From Mixta calida (GTDB lineage: Bacteria; Pseudomonadota; Gammaproteobacteria; Enterobacterales; Enterobacteriaceae), in assembly GCF_002953215.1 (NCBI RefSeq), contig NZ_CP026378.1:4074540-4138539 (forward strand): a stretch of 64,000 bases of DNA, written 5' to 3'. A program made the position numbers and the translations under genes. Position 1 is the stretch's first letter. Each line of letters begins with the position of its first letter. This document shows positions 33,237 to 43,469 of the stretch, piece after piece. A model generated the notes under the pieces. It did not search any database. It saw nothing but the letters and a program-made list of their open reading frames with translations, and was not told the origin of the DNA.

Positions 33237-33585
33237 TATTCAGGCCGCAGAATCAGCCATTATAAGGAGGATTCACCGGCTATGCTGAGGTTTGTGTGCG
33301 TGCCGTCGGCAGGATAACGGCACCTATATCGCAAGCCTGCGGGCGATGCTTTTCTTTATTGTTAACAGGTTGCGCTGCGAGTCTGAACCACCGACGCGGC
33401 GTTCGTCAATTTGCAATTCCGTAAATTGCGCCATTCGATCCAGTCAAAACTGCATTTTTCGGGATTTATGTTAAGGATTAGCATGGAAAAAAGCGGGGCT
33501 GGAGGGCGCTGGCGCCGCGCAATCTCGCTATCGCTCTGAAAGCAGTTTTGCTATTCTTAGCCTTCAATAATTGGAAAGTGACATT
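33237..33585. other. Divergent promoter region ubiD / rfaH
   Basis: No gene is seen in these 349 bp. Both flanking genes are transcribed away from it, so both promoters must lie here, but I could not choose convincing -35/-10 pairs. A GC-rich tract with internal dyad (GGCGCTGGCGCC) is at about 33508-33519. Confidence 0.5.
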
Positions 33586-34074
33586 ATGGAATCCTGGTAT
33601 CTCCTTTACTGCAAACGTGGTCAGTTATTACGCGCTAAAGAGCATCTGGAACGGCAGGCGGTACATTGCCTGAGCCCAATGATCGCCATGGAAAAAATTG
33701 TGCGCGGCAAACGAACCACGGTAGAAGAACCGCTGTTTCCTAACTATCTTTTTATTGAATTCGACCCGGAAGATATTCACACCACCACTATTAGCGCGAC
33801 GCGCGGCGTCAGCCACTTCGTCCGTTTTGGCGCTCAGCCGGCGATCGTGCCGCCGGATGTGATCGACGCGTTACGCACCGGCACGCCGGAAACCATGGTC
33901 GATCCCGATACGCCCTGTCCTGGCGACAAAGTGGTCATCATCAAAGGCGCGCTGGAAGGGCTGGAAGCGATTTTTACCGAGCCTGACGGCGAAGCGCGCT
34001 CCATGCTGCTGCTTAACCTGCTAAACAAACAGGTCAAACAGAGCGTCGAGAACGGCGCCTTTCGTAAAGCCTGA
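33586..34074 (+). CDS. rfaH: Transcription antitermination factor RfaH
   Basis: NusG paralogue that is recruited at ops sites and suppresses termination in long LPS, capsule, and conjugation operons. It has 162 residues when started at [14 protein letters not shown], with GGAAAG upstream, equal to E. coli. The N-terminal NGN domain holds [15 protein letters not shown] and GVSHFVRFG. The C-terminal region ([20 protein letters not shown]) is the segment that refolds from helical hairpin to KOW barrel in E. coli RfaH. Confidence 0.97.
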   Translation: MESWYLLYCKRGQLLRAKEHLERQAVHCLSPMIAMEKIVRGKRTTVEEPLFPNYLFIEFDPEDIHTTTISATRGVSHFVRFGAQPAIVPPDVIDALRTGTPETMVDPDTPCPGDKVVIIKGALEGLEAIFTEPDGEARSMLLLNLLNKQVKQSVENGAFRKA

Positions 34075-34094
34075 TATTCCCTTACCGCGCGCGC

Positions 34095-34874
34095 TTACAG
34101 ACGGAACAGACGACGGCTGTTGGCGTCGGTTTGCTGCGCCAGCCAGGCGGCATCCTCGCCGCGCCACAGCGCTACCTGCTGCACGATATGCGGCAGGAAG
34201 CAGGGCTCGTTGCGTCGTGACGTTGGACGCGGGCGCATATCGCGCGGCAGCAGCCAGGGCGCATCCGTCTCCAGCAACAGCCGGTCTGCCGGGATCTGCG
34301 GCAGCAGTTCGCGCAGCGTCATGCCGCGCCGTTCGTCGCATACCCAACCGGTAATGCCCACCGACAGCCCCATATCCAGGCACTCCGCCAGTTCGTCCGC
34401 CGTTCCGGTAAAGCAGTGCACTACCGCGCCGGGCAGACGCGCAATCCAGGGTTTCAGCACCGCGACAAAGCGTTCATGGGCGTCGCGGCAGTGCAGGAAT
34501 ACCGGCATTTGCAGTTCCGCCGCCAGCGCCAGCTGCGCGTCGAACGCATATTCCTGCTGCTCGTGCGCGGAAAAGTTACGGTTGAAGTCGAGTCCGCATT
34601 CGCCGATGGCGACCACCTGCGGATATTCCGCCAGGCGACGCAGCGTCGCGGCCGTATCCGCCGACCATTCGCTGGCATGATGGGGATGAACGCCAGCCGT
34701 CGACCAGCAGAAATCGGGATGGCGCTGCGCCAGGCTCTGCGCCTGCTGGCTCTCCAAAGCGTTGGTGCCGGTAATCAGCATGCCGGTGAGGCCTGCTTCG
34801 CGCGCACGCGTCACCACCTGCTCACGATCTTTCGCAAACTGCGTGCTGGTCAGGTTTACACCGATATCAAACAT
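34095..34874 (-). CDS. tatD: TatD family metal-dependent hydrolase / 3'-5' DNase
   Basis: 259-residue TIM-barrel metalloenzyme with exonuclease activity in E. coli; despite its name and place it is not required for Tat export. Metal-site motifs are GECGLDF (about 91-97), HCRDA (about 127), VVHCFTG and LETDAPWL. It is convergent with rfaH, with 20 bp between the stop codons, and downstream of tatABC. Confidence 0.97.
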   Translation of the reverse strand: MFDIGVNLTSTQFAKDREQVVTRAREAGLTGMLITGTNALESQQAQSLAQRHPDFCWSTAGVHPHHASEWSADTAATLRRLAEYPQVVAIGECGLDFNRNFSAHEQQEYAFDAQLALAAELQMPVFLHCRDAHERFVAVLKPWIARLPGAVVHCFTGTADELAECLDMGLSVGITGWVCDERRGMTLRELLPQIPADRLLLETDAPWLLPRDMRPRPTSRRNEPCFLPHIVQQVALWRGEDAAWLAQQTDANSRRLFRL

Positions 34875-34893
34875 GGTATGTCCTGAAAATGTT

Positions 34894-34914
34894 AACCGCC
34901 CGTAATGGGCGGTT
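34894..34914 (-). terminator. Hairpin between tatC and tatD
   Basis: AACCGCCC, loop, GGGCGGTT is an 8-bp stem with no strong T-tail. It could reduce read-through from tatABC into tatD. Confidence 0.4.
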
Positions 34915-34956
34915 AGCGATGAATGTTCCCCGCGCTGGCGGGCCCTGCGTTAAACG

Positions 34957-35715
34957 TCAGGTGCCATTATCTTGCTCTTCTTCGCGATCCTGACGTCCTT
35001 TGCCTACATAGAAGCGCGAACAGAATACGCCAACCTCAAACAGGCAGTACATCGGAATAGCGAGCAAAGTTTGCGAAAAAACATCGGGCGGCGTCAGCAG
35101 CATGCCGACGACAAACGCGCCAACCAGCATATAGGGGCGCTTCTGACGCAGCATTTCAGGGGTGGTAACGCCAGTCCAGCACAGCAGCACGATGGCGATC
35201 GGCACTTCAAACGCGACGCCGAAGGCCATGAACAGCGTCATAACGAAATCGAGATAGCTGGTGATATCGGTCGCCATCGTGACGCCCTGCGGTGCGGTTT
35301 TAGCAAAAAAGCCAAACGCCATCGGGAACACGACGAAATAGGCGAACGCCACGCCGATATAAAACAGCAGCGTGCTGGAGAACAGCAGCGGCATCACCAG
35401 ACGACGCTCATGACGATACAGCGCCGGCGCGACAAAAGCCCAAATCTGGTAAAGAATGACCGGCACCGCCAGAAAGACGGAAACGATGATAGTGAGCTTA
35501 ATCGGCGTCAGGAACGGCGAAGCCACGTCGGTGGCGATCATGCTGGCGCCCGCTGGCATCTGCTTAATCAGCGGCTCCGAGACCAGCTGGTAGATATCGT
35601 TAGAGAAGTAAACCAGCGCAAGAAAGATAGCCAGCACGGCGATAATGCAGTTAAGCAGCCGTTTACGCAGCTCGATCAGGTGGCTGATAAGCGGTTGGGT
35701 ATCTTCAACGGCCAT
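34957..35715 (-). CDS. tatC: Twin-arginine translocase subunit TatC
   Basis: Six-helix inner-membrane protein that recognises the twin-arginine signal peptide together with TatB. It has 252 residues from [13 protein letters not shown]. The cytosolic N-terminus with LIELRKRLL and the first periplasmic loop with the conserved [11 protein letters not shown] are intact. The ATG lies inside the end of tatB (11-bp overlap), pointing to coupled translation. Confidence 0.97.
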   Translation of the reverse strand: MAVEDTQPLISHLIELRKRLLNCIIAVLAIFLALVYFSNDIYQLVSEPLIKQMPAGASMIATDVASPFLTPIKLTIIVSVFLAVPVILYQIWAFVAPALYRHERRLVMPLLFSSTLLFYIGVAFAYFVVFPMAFGFFAKTAPQGVTMATDITSYLDFVMTLFMAFGVAFEVPIAIVLLCWTGVTTPEMLRQKRPYMLVGAFVVGMLLTPPDVFSQTLLAIPMYCLFEVGVFCSRFYVGKGRQDREEEQDNGT

Positions 35716-36421
35716 GTTCGTCATTCATCGTTGGTTGAGTGAAAGAGGCGGGCTTTTCCCCGGCGACAGGCGCAGTGACGGAAGCGGCGGCCTGGCCTGC
35801 GGGCGTCGCTGGCGACGCGTTTTCCGTTTTCGCAGCCGGAGCGGCAGCGGGTTCAGCCGACGCGGCGGACGTATTGACCGGCTTGCCGACAGGCTGCATT
35901 TCCGGCGCGGCGGCATTCACCGCCGCCTGCGGCTTCGGCTTCGGCGCGCTGTCATGCTGAGCAGCAGCTGGCGCGGCGTCAGCGTCCGACGCTACGGCTT
36001 CCGGCTTCTGCGCTGGCGCGCTGGCCTGATGGTCAGCGCTGCCAGGCGTTACGCCGGTATGCTCGTCCTGCGGCTTGATCAGCGGGTTGTGAATCGTGTG
36101 CGCTTCGTCATCGGCCTGCTCGTTTTCGCCCAGGTAGGAACGACGCATCGAGTCCGCCGTTTTACGCAGCTCTTCCATCGATTCCTTCAACTCTGGAGAA
36201 AGTGAATTCTTGCTGGCCTGCTCGACTTTCTTCAGGCTGTCCTGTAACTCCTGCAGTTTTAACTCTTGCGCCAGTTCGTTCTGGACGTTCGCCGCCAGCG
36301 AACGCATGGCGCGAATCCAGCCGACGACCGTTTTTACCGCTATCGGCAAACGCTGCGGACCCAGCACTACCAGTCCGATAACGAACACCAAAACCAGTTC
36401 GCTAAAACCTATGTCGAACAC
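35705..36421 (-). CDS. tatB: Twin-arginine translocase subunit TatB, long form
   Basis: TatB forms the signal-peptide receptor with TatC. The N-terminal membrane helix with [20 protein letters not shown] and the following amphipathic helix are typical. At 238 residues it is much longer than the 171 of E. coli. The extra length is an Ala/Pro/Lys/Glu-rich, low-complexity tail from about residue 115 on, with no recognisable domain. It lies between tatA (3-bp gap) and tatC (overlap). Confidence 0.96.
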   Translation of the reverse strand: MFDIGFSELVLVFVIGLVVLGPQRLPIAVKTVVGWIRAMRSLAANVQNELAQELKLQELQDSLKKVEQASKNSLSPELKESMEELRKTADSMRRSYLGENEQADDEAHTIHNPLIKPQDEHTGVTPGSADHQASAPAQKPEAVASDADAAPAAAQHDSAPKPKPQAAVNAAAPEMQPVGKPVNTSAASAEPAAAPAAKTENASPATPAGQAAASVTAPVAGEKPASFTQPTMNDEHGR

Positions 36422-36424
36422 GTT

Positions 36425-36676
36425 TTATACCTGCTCTTTATCTTTTTTGGCCTCTTCTTTATTTGTCGTGGTCGCCTGCTTATCTACCAGCGGCCGCGTA
36501 TCAAATTCAGCATCCTGCTGTTTATGCGTCTCTTTGTCGTCATCGCTCATCGCTTTTTTAAAACCTTTGATCGATGAGCCTAAATCGGAGCCAAGATTAC
36601 GCAGTTTGTTGGTGCCGAAAAGAAGGACCACGATCACGGCAATGATGAGTAACTGCCAAATACTGATACCGCCCAT
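36425..36676 (-). CDS. tatA: Twin-arginine translocase pore subunit TatA
   Basis: Small membrane protein that multimerises to form the Tat pore. It has 83 residues from [20 protein letters not shown], with an N-terminal helix, the hinge [20 protein letters not shown], and a charged tail. The start follows an AGAGGC ribosome site; a longer in-frame start reaches into the promoter region. A possible -10 box TATACT is read on the minus strand near 36723. Confidence 0.96.
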   Translation of the reverse strand: MGGISIWQLLIIAVIVVLLFGTNKLRNLGSDLGSSIKGFKKAMSDDDKETHKQQDAEFDTRPLVDKQATTTNKEEAKKDKEQV

Positions 36677-36803
36677 GAGTATGCCTCTGATAAAAAGAAG
36701 TGTGAAAACGAGTGGAGAGGCAGTATACCTCAGCTTATGGGCCAGTGACGATGCGTAAGCCCGTCCCCCTGGCCGCAAAGCGCGATTTTACCTTTCCTGA
36801 CAA

Positions 36804-38441
36804 TTAGCTTGAACGGCGCCATCCGATCAGCCAGGCGCACAGGCCAGCGATAATCATGATCGTCGGCGTCGCGTCCATACCCGGACGGGTAATCAGCAGC
36901 GCCGTGCCGCTCAGCAGCAGCGTGGCGCCAATGCCGAACAGATAACGCGACTGATGCTGCCGCTCGCGCTGAACGCTCAGCTCGTTCGCCAGGCGATCGA
37001 CGCTGTGCTGCAAACGCTTATGCTGGCGCATGCTGTCATAAAACAGATCCGGCAGCTCCGGCAGACGCTCGGCCCAGAACGGCGCTTTCTCTTTCACCGA
37101 ACGGATAATCGCCGGAATGCCTACCTGATCCTTGATCCAGTCTTCGAGGAACGGCTTCGCGGTTTTCCACAGATCGAGCTGCGGATAGAGCTGTCGCCCT
37201 ACTCCTTCGATATAGAGCAGCGTTTTTTGCAGCAGCACCAGCTGCGGCTGCACTTCCATATTGAAGCGGCGCGCGGTGTTGAACAGATTCAGCAGCACAT
37301 GGCCGAAAGAGATTTCCGCCAGCGGCTTTTCAAAAATCGGTTCGCACACGGTGCGAATGGCGAATTCAAAATCTTCTACGTTGGTGTCGGCTGGCACCCA
37401 ACCGGAATCAACATGCAGCTCGGCCACTTTACGGTAGTCGCGGTTAAAGAAGGCGATAAAGTTTTCCGCCAGGTAACGTTTGTCCGCTTTGTTCAGCGAG
37501 CCGACGATGCCGCAGTCGATACCGATATAGAGCGGATCGTGCGGATGCTCATAGCTGACGAAGATATTGCCGGGATGCATATCGGCATGGAAGAAGCTGT
37601 CGCGGAAAACCTGGGTAAAGAAGACCTGTACGCCGCGTTCCGCCAGCAGACGCATATTGACGCCATGCTGCTCCAGCGCCACCACATCGTTGACAGGAAT
37701 GCCGTAGATACGCTCCATCACCAGCATCCCTTCGCTGCAGTAGTCGGAGTAGACTTCCGGCACGTAGAGCATATTGCTGTTTTCAAAGTTACGGCGCAGC
37801 TGAATGGCGTTCGCCGCTTCGCGCAGCAGGTTCAGCTCATCGATCAGCGTTTTTTCATAATCCGCCACTACTTCTACCGGACGCAGACGACGGCTTGCCG
37901 GCATCAGGCGCGGCAGCCAGCGGGCGAGACGATAAATCAACCGCATGTCCGCCTTGATCACCGGTAAAATATCCGGGCGGATAACTTTGATCACCACCGC
38001 TTTGCCGTTCTCTTTCAGCGTCGCGGTATGCACCTGCGCGATAGAGGCGGACGCCAGCGGCGTAATATCGAAATCATCGAACCAGGATTCAACCGGGCCG
38101 CCGAGCGACTTTTCAATCTGCTCTTTCGCGCGAGCGCCGTCGAAAGGCGCGACGCGATCCTGCAAGATCGCCAGCTGATCGGCAATTTGCGGCGGAAAGA
38201 GATCGCGACGGGTGGACATCATCTGCCCGAACTTGATCCATACCGGCCCCAGCTCTTCCAGCGCCATGCGCAACCGCACGCCCAGCTCCAGATCTTTATG
38301 GCGGTTAGGCAGCCAGAAAACGCCGCGCCGCCAGAGGCGGATCGGCAGGGTAATGCGCAGGCGCGGGATCAGCTCATCCAGACCGTAGCTGAGGAAAACT
38401 TTGATGATGAAATAGAGGCGGCGAATTTCTCCGGGCGTCAT
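36804..38441 (-). CDS. ubiB: Ubiquinone biosynthesis ATPase/kinase-like protein UbiB
   Basis: ADCK/ABC1-family protein required for ubiquinone synthesis, probably acting as an ATPase on membrane intermediates. It has 545 residues. Family motifs are KFGQ (70-73), the Ala-rich loop [11 protein letters not shown] near residue 124, the catalytic [10 protein letters not shown] and GIDCGIVG, and two C-terminal membrane helices (about 500-541). Its ATG overlaps the ubiJ stop. Confidence 0.98.
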   Translation of the reverse strand: MTPGEIRRLYFIIKVFLSYGLDELIPRLRITLPIRLWRRGVFWLPNRHKDLELGVRLRMALEELGPVWIKFGQMMSTRRDLFPPQIADQLAILQDRVAPFDGARAKEQIEKSLGGPVESWFDDFDITPLASASIAQVHTATLKENGKAVVIKVIRPDILPVIKADMRLIYRLARWLPRLMPASRRLRPVEVVADYEKTLIDELNLLREAANAIQLRRNFENSNMLYVPEVYSDYCSEGMLVMERIYGIPVNDVVALEQHGVNMRLLAERGVQVFFTQVFRDSFFHADMHPGNIFVSYEHPHDPLYIGIDCGIVGSLNKADKRYLAENFIAFFNRDYRKVAELHVDSGWVPADTNVEDFEFAIRTVCEPIFEKPLAEISFGHVLLNLFNTARRFNMEVQPQLVLLQKTLLYIEGVGRQLYPQLDLWKTAKPFLEDWIKDQVGIPAIIRSVKEKAPFWAERLPELPDLFYDSMRQHKRLQHSVDRLANELSVQRERQHQSRYLFGIGATLLLSGTALLITRPGMDATPTIMIIAGLCAWLIGWRRSS

Positions 38442-39043
38442 TTCGCCTCCAGCTTTTGCAGACGTTGTTCAAATTGACGGGCCTGGCGCTCCAGCGCCTC
38501 GACCTCATCACCATACCAGGCCATCTCCAGCGGACCGGGCGCGACGCGCCACTCTTCGGTCAGGGTTTCCGTCAGGTAGCGCTGTTTGCGCTGGACATCG
38601 CCGCGCACCAGCTGAAAGCCGCGTCGGACGACATTGCTGAGGCTCTGCGCGAGAATGTCGCCGGTCCAGGGCGCGAGGTATTCGGCCGGATCGAGCTCCG
38701 CCATATCCACCAGCGCGGAGAACTGCTGAACCACCTGCAGATCGCCCTCGACCTCCAGCTCGCCGCTGCGGATCATTCCGGTCAGCTGCTGACGGTCGCG
38801 CAGTTTCGGCAGCAGCGACAGACGCGTTTTCACCGTACAGTCGCAGCGATCCTGCCAGTCACCCAGCACATCTACCTGTTGTTCGCTGAACACCAGCGTA
38901 ATCGGCTGCGCCAGCTCCTCTAGCCGCAGCTGCAACACGCGGCCATTCAGACGCTGTCGGGCCGCTTTCAGGCCTCGGTCGCGATAAAGAACTCGATTCA
39001 GTGCGGTCTCCAGACCGGCGGTTAACAGCGGGGTTAACGTCAT
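38438..39043 (-). CDS. ubiJ: Ubiquinone biosynthesis accessory factor UbiJ
   Basis: 201 residues, equal to E. coli. The N-terminal SCP2-like lipid-binding domain (about 15-115) is thought to hold the polyprenyl intermediates in the soluble Ubi complex with UbiK. The C-terminus is a helical, coiled-coil-like segment ([20 protein letters not shown]). In E. coli the 3' part of this locus also yields a small RNA (EsrE); whether this holds here cannot be read directly. Confidence 0.95.
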   Translation of the reverse strand: MTLTPLLTAGLETALNRVLYRDRGLKAARQRLNGRVLQLRLEELAQPITLVFSEQQVDVLGDWQDRCDCTVKTRLSLLPKLRDRQQLTGMIRSGELEVEGDLQVVQQFSALVDMAELDPAEYLAPWTGDILAQSLSNVVRRGFQLVRGDVQRKQRYLTETLTEEWRVAPGPLEMAWYGDEVEALERQARQFEQRLQKLEAK

Positions 39044-39055
39044 TCGCTTTCCTGC

Positions 39056-39811
39056 TTAAAACTTGAACCCGCGGTGCAGAGCGACAATTCCGCCCGTCAG
39101 GTTGTGGTACGAGGTGTTTTCGAAACCGGCATCCATCATCATCGATTTCAGGGTTTCCTGATCGGGATGCATACGGATCGATTCCGCCAGATAACGGTAG
39201 CTTTCGGCGTCTTTCGCCACCAGCTCGCCGATACGCGGCAGCACATGGAATGAATAAGCGTCGTACACTTTGCTCAGAGGTTCCAGTACCGGTTTAGAAA
39301 ACTCCAGCACCAGAAGACGTCCGCCCGGCTTGAGAACACGAAACATGGAGGCCAGCGCCTTCTCTTTTTCCGTGACGTTGCGCAGGCCGAAAGAGATAGT
39401 GATACAGTCGAAATAGTTGTCCGGGAAAGGCAGAGCTTCGGCGTTCGCCTGCACATAGCTGACGTTGCCGATCACGCCGCTGTTGCGTAACTTTTCGCGG
39501 CCCATTTGCAACATAGAGCTGTTGATGTCTGCCAGCACCACCTGCCCGGTTTCGCCCACCAGACGCGAAAATTTCGCCGTCAGGTCGCCGGTGCCGCCAG
39601 CCAGATCCAACACGCGCTGACCACGACGCACGCCGCTGCAGTCGATGGTAAAACGTTTCCAGATACGATGGATTCCCATCGACATCAAATCGTTCATCAG
39701 GTCATATTTCGCGGCAACGGAGTGAAAGACGCCCGCTACCATGTCCGCCTTTTCGTCTTTTGCTACGGTGCGAAAGCCGAAGTGTGTCGTTTCCCTGGAT
39801 TCATCTGCCAT
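39056..39811 (-). CDS. ubiE: Ubiquinone/menaquinone C-methyltransferase
   Basis: SAM-dependent methyltransferase used in both ubiquinone and menaquinone synthesis. It has 251 residues, equal to E. coli, from [13 protein letters not shown]; an in-frame start 21 codons upstream is less likely. The SAM-binding motif [15 protein letters not shown] is near residue 67 and the family signature [12 protein letters not shown] further on. It is the first gene of ubiEJB. Confidence 0.98.
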   Translation of the reverse strand: MADESRETTHFGFRTVAKDEKADMVAGVFHSVAAKYDLMNDLMSMGIHRIWKRFTIDCSGVRRGQRVLDLAGGTGDLTAKFSRLVGETGQVVLADINSSMLQMGREKLRNSGVIGNVSYVQANAEALPFPDNYFDCITISFGLRNVTEKEKALASMFRVLKPGGRLLVLEFSKPVLEPLSKVYDAYSFHVLPRIGELVAKDAESYRYLAESIRMHPDQETLKSMMMDAGFENTSYHNLTGGIVALHRGFKF

Positions 39812-39886
39812 GTGCTTCACCTGCTCCACAATCAAATATCTTTGCAGTGTAACAGAGTCCCCGTAGTCAGGCACGTCAGCCTGGCG

Positions 39887-41434
39887 TTATTCATTGATGC
39901 GCCGAATGCTGTCATGCCAGGTTGCGGCGCCCTGCTCCGACGCGTTTTCCGCCGCGTCAGTGTCCTCGTCATCGTCATCCGGCAGCGCGCTTTCCGGCAT
40001 CGCCTGCTCTACCAGCCGGGGATTGATGCCGCGCTTTATTTCCACGCCTAAATGACGAAAGCTTTCACTTTGGGCGATCAAGTTGCCGCGCCCTTCCGAC
40101 AGCTTTTTCATCGCCTGCCGGTAACTCTCCTGCGCCCTGTCGAGATTCTGTCCCATGCTGGTCATATCATCGACAAACAGCCGCATCTTGTCATACAGCC
40201 GCGCGGCGCGATCGGCGATGCGCTGGGCGTTGCGGCTCTGGTGTTCATAACGCCAGAGATTATTGATGGTGCGCAGCGCCACCAGCAGCGTGGTGGGGCT
40301 GACCAGCATAATATTGTGCTTCAGCGCCTCGCTGATCAGCTCCGGCTGACGATCGATCGCCAGCAGAAACGCCGGCTCGACAGGGATAAACATCAGCACA
40401 TAATCCAGCGATCGTAAACCGGGCAATTGTTGATAATCTTTACGGCTCAGCAGGCGGATATGGCCGCGAATGGCGGCGATATGCTCGTCAATTGCCTGGT
40501 CGCGCGTGACCTTATCTTCCGCGTTGAAGTAGCGTTCATAGGCTACCAGCGTCATCTTCGCATCAACGACCACGTCCTTGCCCTGCGGCAGACGCACAAT
40601 CACATCCGGCTGCATGCGGCTTTGCGCGTCGACCTGAATATTTACCTGGGTTTCGTACTCATGCCCCTCACGCAGGCCGGACGCCTCCAGTACGCGGGTC
40701 AGCACCACCTCGCCCCAGTTGCCCTGGGTTTTATTGTCGCCTTTCAGCGCGCGGGTAAGGTTAATGGCTTCCTGCGCCATCTGCGCATTGAGCTGTTGCA
40801 GGTTGCGGATCTCATGCGCCAGCGTATGGCGCTCGCGTGCCTCCTGGCCAAAGCTCTCCTGCACCTGACGTCGGAAGCCATCGAGCTGCTCGCGCAGCGG
40901 CGCGATCAGGCCGTTCAAACTCTGCCGGTTCTGTTCATCGACACGACGGCCGCTCTGTTCAAAGATGCGATTGGCGAGGTTTTCAAACTGGGCGCTGAGA
41001 CGCTGCTCGCTGTTGGTCAGCAGGCGCTGCTTCTCTTCGGCGGCAAGGCGGGTTTCTTCAAGACGGATAGTGACTTCGCGCAGCTCCGCTTCCTGAGCGC
41101 TGTTAACCTCCAGCTGATTGCGCAGTTCACGGCTCAACTGCTCGCATTCATTGCGCCAGTAGTCGAAGTGCTGGAGTTTTTCCTGGGCGGCGGTCAGCGA
41201 GCCATGCAGCTGACGCAGCTCTTTTTCGCGCTGTTGCAGCTGCTGCTGTTCCATCTGACACTGCTGTCGCAGCTGCGCTTCCTGCTGCTGCGCCTGAGCC
41301 AGCGCCTGTTCCAGCAGCCGTCGCTCTGTCTCCTGCGCGGCCTGCTGTTGCAGCGCGCGAAAATGCGCGAACAGCCAGCCGGCCAGCCCGCCGGCCAACG
41401 CAAAACTGACGCCGACGATCAGTTGATTATCCAC
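39887..41434 (-). CDS. rmuC: DNA recombination protein RmuC
   Basis: RmuC limits inversions between short inverted repeats in E. coli. A GTG start at 41434 is chosen because it follows AAGGAGAAGG at good spacing and gives an N-terminal membrane-anchor-like helix (LIVGVSFALAGGLAGWLFAH). The protein is then 515 residues, some 40 more than E. coli, mostly in the Gln/Glu-rich coiled coil that follows the helix (about 30-130). The nuclease-like core with GNWGEVVLTRVLEASGL and QGKDVVVDAKMTL is well conserved. Confidence 0.95.
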   Translation of the reverse strand: MDNQLIVGVSFALAGGLAGWLFAHFRALQQQAAQETERRLLEQALAQAQQQEAQLRQQCQMEQQQLQQREKELRQLHGSLTAAQEKLQHFDYWRNECEQLSRELRNQLEVNSAQEAELREVTIRLEETRLAAEEKQRLLTNSEQRLSAQFENLANRIFEQSGRRVDEQNRQSLNGLIAPLREQLDGFRRQVQESFGQEARERHTLAHEIRNLQQLNAQMAQEAINLTRALKGDNKTQGNWGEVVLTRVLEASGLREGHEYETQVNIQVDAQSRMQPDVIVRLPQGKDVVVDAKMTLVAYERYFNAEDKVTRDQAIDEHIAAIRGHIRLLSRKDYQQLPGLRSLDYVLMFIPVEPAFLLAIDRQPELISEALKHNIMLVSPTTLLVALRTINNLWRYEHQSRNAQRIADRAARLYDKMRLFVDDMTSMGQNLDRAQESYRQAMKKLSEGRGNLIAQSESFRHLGVEIKRGINPRLVEQAMPESALPDDDDEDTDAAENASEQGAATWHDSIRRINE

Positions 41435-41498
41435 CGCACCTTCTCCTTCCCGCTGCAAACAGAGCAAAGGTAGAGGCGCGCTGTATGAATGTCCACAC

Positions 41499-41527
41499 AA
41501 AAAAATGGGCCGACGCGAAGCCAGCCC
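41499..41527 (-). terminator. udp terminator
   Basis: On the minus strand GGGCTGGC, loop TTCGC, GTCGGCCC (8-bp stem with two G-T pairs) is followed by ATTTTTTT, 7 bp after the udp stop. Confidence 0.8.
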
Positions 41528-41534
41528 TGAGCGG

Positions 41535-42299
41535 TTACGCCAGCAGGCGGCGCGCCGCGTCGACCACGATGGCGATCGCGTTGCTTTCGGTCTGTTTCAT
41601 GGTCGCGGCGTCCGGGATCTCTTTCTGCGTGCGGTTCACGATCACGCCTGCCACCATACCGGCGCGCAGTCCCTGACTGGCGCACATAGTCAGCAGCGTG
41701 GCGGACTCCATTTCATAGTTCAGCACGCCCATCTGCTGCCACTCTTTCATCGAGCCCTGGAAACGGCTGACGACGCGGCCTGAATAAGTATCGTAACGCT
41801 CTTGCCCCGGATAAAAGGTGTCGGAAGAAGCGGTCACGCCAATATGTGGTTCGGCACCGGCGGCTTTCGCCGCGTCCACCAGCGCGGTAGTGCAGGCGAA
41901 ATCGGCGACGGCGGGAAACTCCATCGGCGCGAAATGCAGGCTGGCGCCGTCGAGACGGACCGCTGCGGTAGTCACCAGCACATCGCCAACCTTAATATCA
42001 GGCTGAATGGCGCCAGTGGTGCCGACGCGCAAAAAGGTGCGAATGCCCAGCTGCGCCAGTTCTTCCACCGCGATAGAGGTAGAGGGCCCGCCGATGCCGG
42101 TGGAGCAGACGATTACCGCTTTGCCGTCCAGCTCGGCGCGCCAGCTGGTGAATTCACGGTGCGAGGCGAGAGGCTGCGCATTATCCATCAGCGCGGCAAT
42201 CTTTTTTACGCGCTCAGGATCGCCCGGCACGATAGCCAGCGTGGCGCCCTGCAGGTCCGCTTTGGTAAGTCCTAAATGAAACACATCTGACTGGGCCAT
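41535..42299 (-). CDS. udp: Uridine phosphorylase
   Basis: Splits uridine with phosphate to uracil and ribose-1-phosphate in pyrimidine salvage. It has 254 residues and a PNP/UDP phosphorylase fold. The phosphate-binding [10 protein letters not shown] is near residue 26, with GTTGAIQP and the substrate-binding [14 protein letters not shown]. Two CRP-type sites lie upstream, as in the E. coli CRP/CytR-controlled udp promoter. Confidence 0.98.
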   Translation of the reverse strand: MAQSDVFHLGLTKADLQGATLAIVPGDPERVKKIAALMDNAQPLASHREFTSWRAELDGKAVIVCSTGIGGPSTSIAVEELAQLGIRTFLRVGTTGAIQPDIKVGDVLVTTAAVRLDGASLHFAPMEFPAVADFACTTALVDAAKAAGAEPHIGVTASSDTFYPGQERYDTYSGRVVSRFQGSMKEWQQMGVLNYEMESATLLTMCASQGLRAGMVAGVIVNRTQKEIPDAATMKQTESNAIAIVVDAARRLLA

Positions 42300-42359
42300 A
42301 TTTCCTCCTGAGAAAAATCAGTTAATCGCGCTACTTTACGGGATGCCCTGCGAAAAATA

Positions 42360-42375
42360 TGTGAGATAAATCAAC
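42360..42375 (-). promoter_or_regulatory. CRP site, proximal, of the udp promoter
   Basis: TGTGA-GATAAA-TCAAC. A -10 box TAAAGT on the minus strand at 42333-42338 would put +1 near 42326 and the site centre near -41.5, the class II position. Confidence 0.6.
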
Positions 42376-42411
42376 AGCAAAAATGAAAGTTACATTTTCA
42401 TGAAAAAACAG

Positions 42412-42427
42412 TGTGACAAGAATCACA
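42412..42427. promoter_or_regulatory. CRP site, distal, between udp and ysgA
   Basis: TGTGA-CAAGAA-TCACA matches the CRP consensus perfectly. With the proximal site 52 bp away it brackets an AT-rich stretch where CytR binds in E. coli udp. Confidence 0.7.
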
Positions 42428-42577
42428 TTAAAACGTTATGTATCACCTGTTTGCCACAACTTGCTGTGTGTCTTTATTCAGCAGAATGTTAAAGAGATGT
42501 GAGATATGCAGACCGGAGACCCTTGCTGATTTTGGCTATAGTTACCGGATTGCGCTACCAGCAGCACGGAGAGAACA

Positions 42578-43414
42578 ATGAAAACCGAAGACAATCTGGC
42601 TCAGAAAGAGCGTAATCGCGGGTTCGCTCCTGCGGCGGCGCCCACGGCTTCCACGACCATCATCACCGATAACGACGCCATTCAGGGCGGCGATACCACC
42701 ATTAACACCCAGGGCGAAAATATGCCCGCCTGGTTCGCGCGCCCGAAAGAAGCAAATGGCCCGCTGCCGGTTGTGCTGGTGGTACAGGAAATTTTTGGCG
42801 TTCACGAACATATCCGCGACATTTGTCGCCGCCTTGCCGCAGAAGGCTACCTGGCCGTGGCGCCGGAACTCTATTTCCGTCAGGGCGATCCCAGTGAATA
42901 CAGCGATATCAAACAGCTGTTTGAGGAACTGGTCAGTAAAGTACCTGATGCACAGGTGCTGGCGGATCTCGATCACGTCGCCAACTGGGCGGCGCGACAC
43001 GGCGGCGATATGCGCAATATGGCGATTACCGGCTTCTGCTGGGGTGGCCGCATCGTCTGGCTTTACGCAGCGCACAATCCTCAGCTGAAAGCGGGCGTCG
43101 CCTGGTATGGGCGTCTGGTCGGCGAAAAGACGATGAAGCAGTCGAAACACCCGGTTGATATCGCCGTCGATCTGAATGCGCCGGTGTTGGGTCTGTATGG
43201 CGCGAAAGATGAAGGCATCCCGCTGGAGAGCATCGAAACCATGCGCCAGGCGCTGAACGCGGCCAACGCCACGGCGGAGATCATTGTCTATCCCGAAGCG
43301 GGGCACGCCTTTAACGCCGATTACCGTCCCAGCTATCACGAAGCGTCGGCAAAAGATGGTTGGCAACGGATGCTGGCGTGGTTCCATCAGTATGGCGTGA
43401 AGCCGAATCGCTAA
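42578..43414 (+). CDS. ysgA: Dienelactone hydrolase family protein
   Basis: Alpha/beta hydrolase of the dienelactone hydrolase family, 278 residues. The catalytic triad is visible: Cys154 in GFCWGG, Asp211 in GAKDEGIP and His243 in AGHAFNA. The substrate in enterics is not known. It is divergent from udp and convergent with metE, the same order as in E. coli. Confidence 0.93.
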   Translation: MKTEDNLAQKERNRGFAPAAAPTASTTIITDNDAIQGGDTTINTQGENMPAWFARPKEANGPLPVVLVVQEIFGVHEHIRDICRRLAAEGYLAVAPELYFRQGDPSEYSDIKQLFEELVSKVPDAQVLADLDHVANWAARHGGDMRNMAITGFCWGGRIVWLYAAHNPQLKAGVAWYGRLVGEKTMKQSKHPVDIAVDLNAPVLGLYGAKDEGIPLESIETMRQALNAANATAEIIVYPEAGHAFNADYRPSYHEASAKDGWQRMLAWFHQYGVKPNR

Positions 43415-43439
43415 TAAAAAGGGGCGCACAGCGCCCCTT
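43415..43439 (-). terminator. Terminator between ysgA and metE
   Basis: AAGGGGCGC, loop, GCGCCCCTT. On the minus strand it is followed by TTTTTATTA, so it terminates metE well. It directly follows the ysgA stop and may also serve that gene. Confidence 0.8.
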
Positions 43440-43469
43440 CTCACCACAACAAAACATCCGTAGAAAAAT

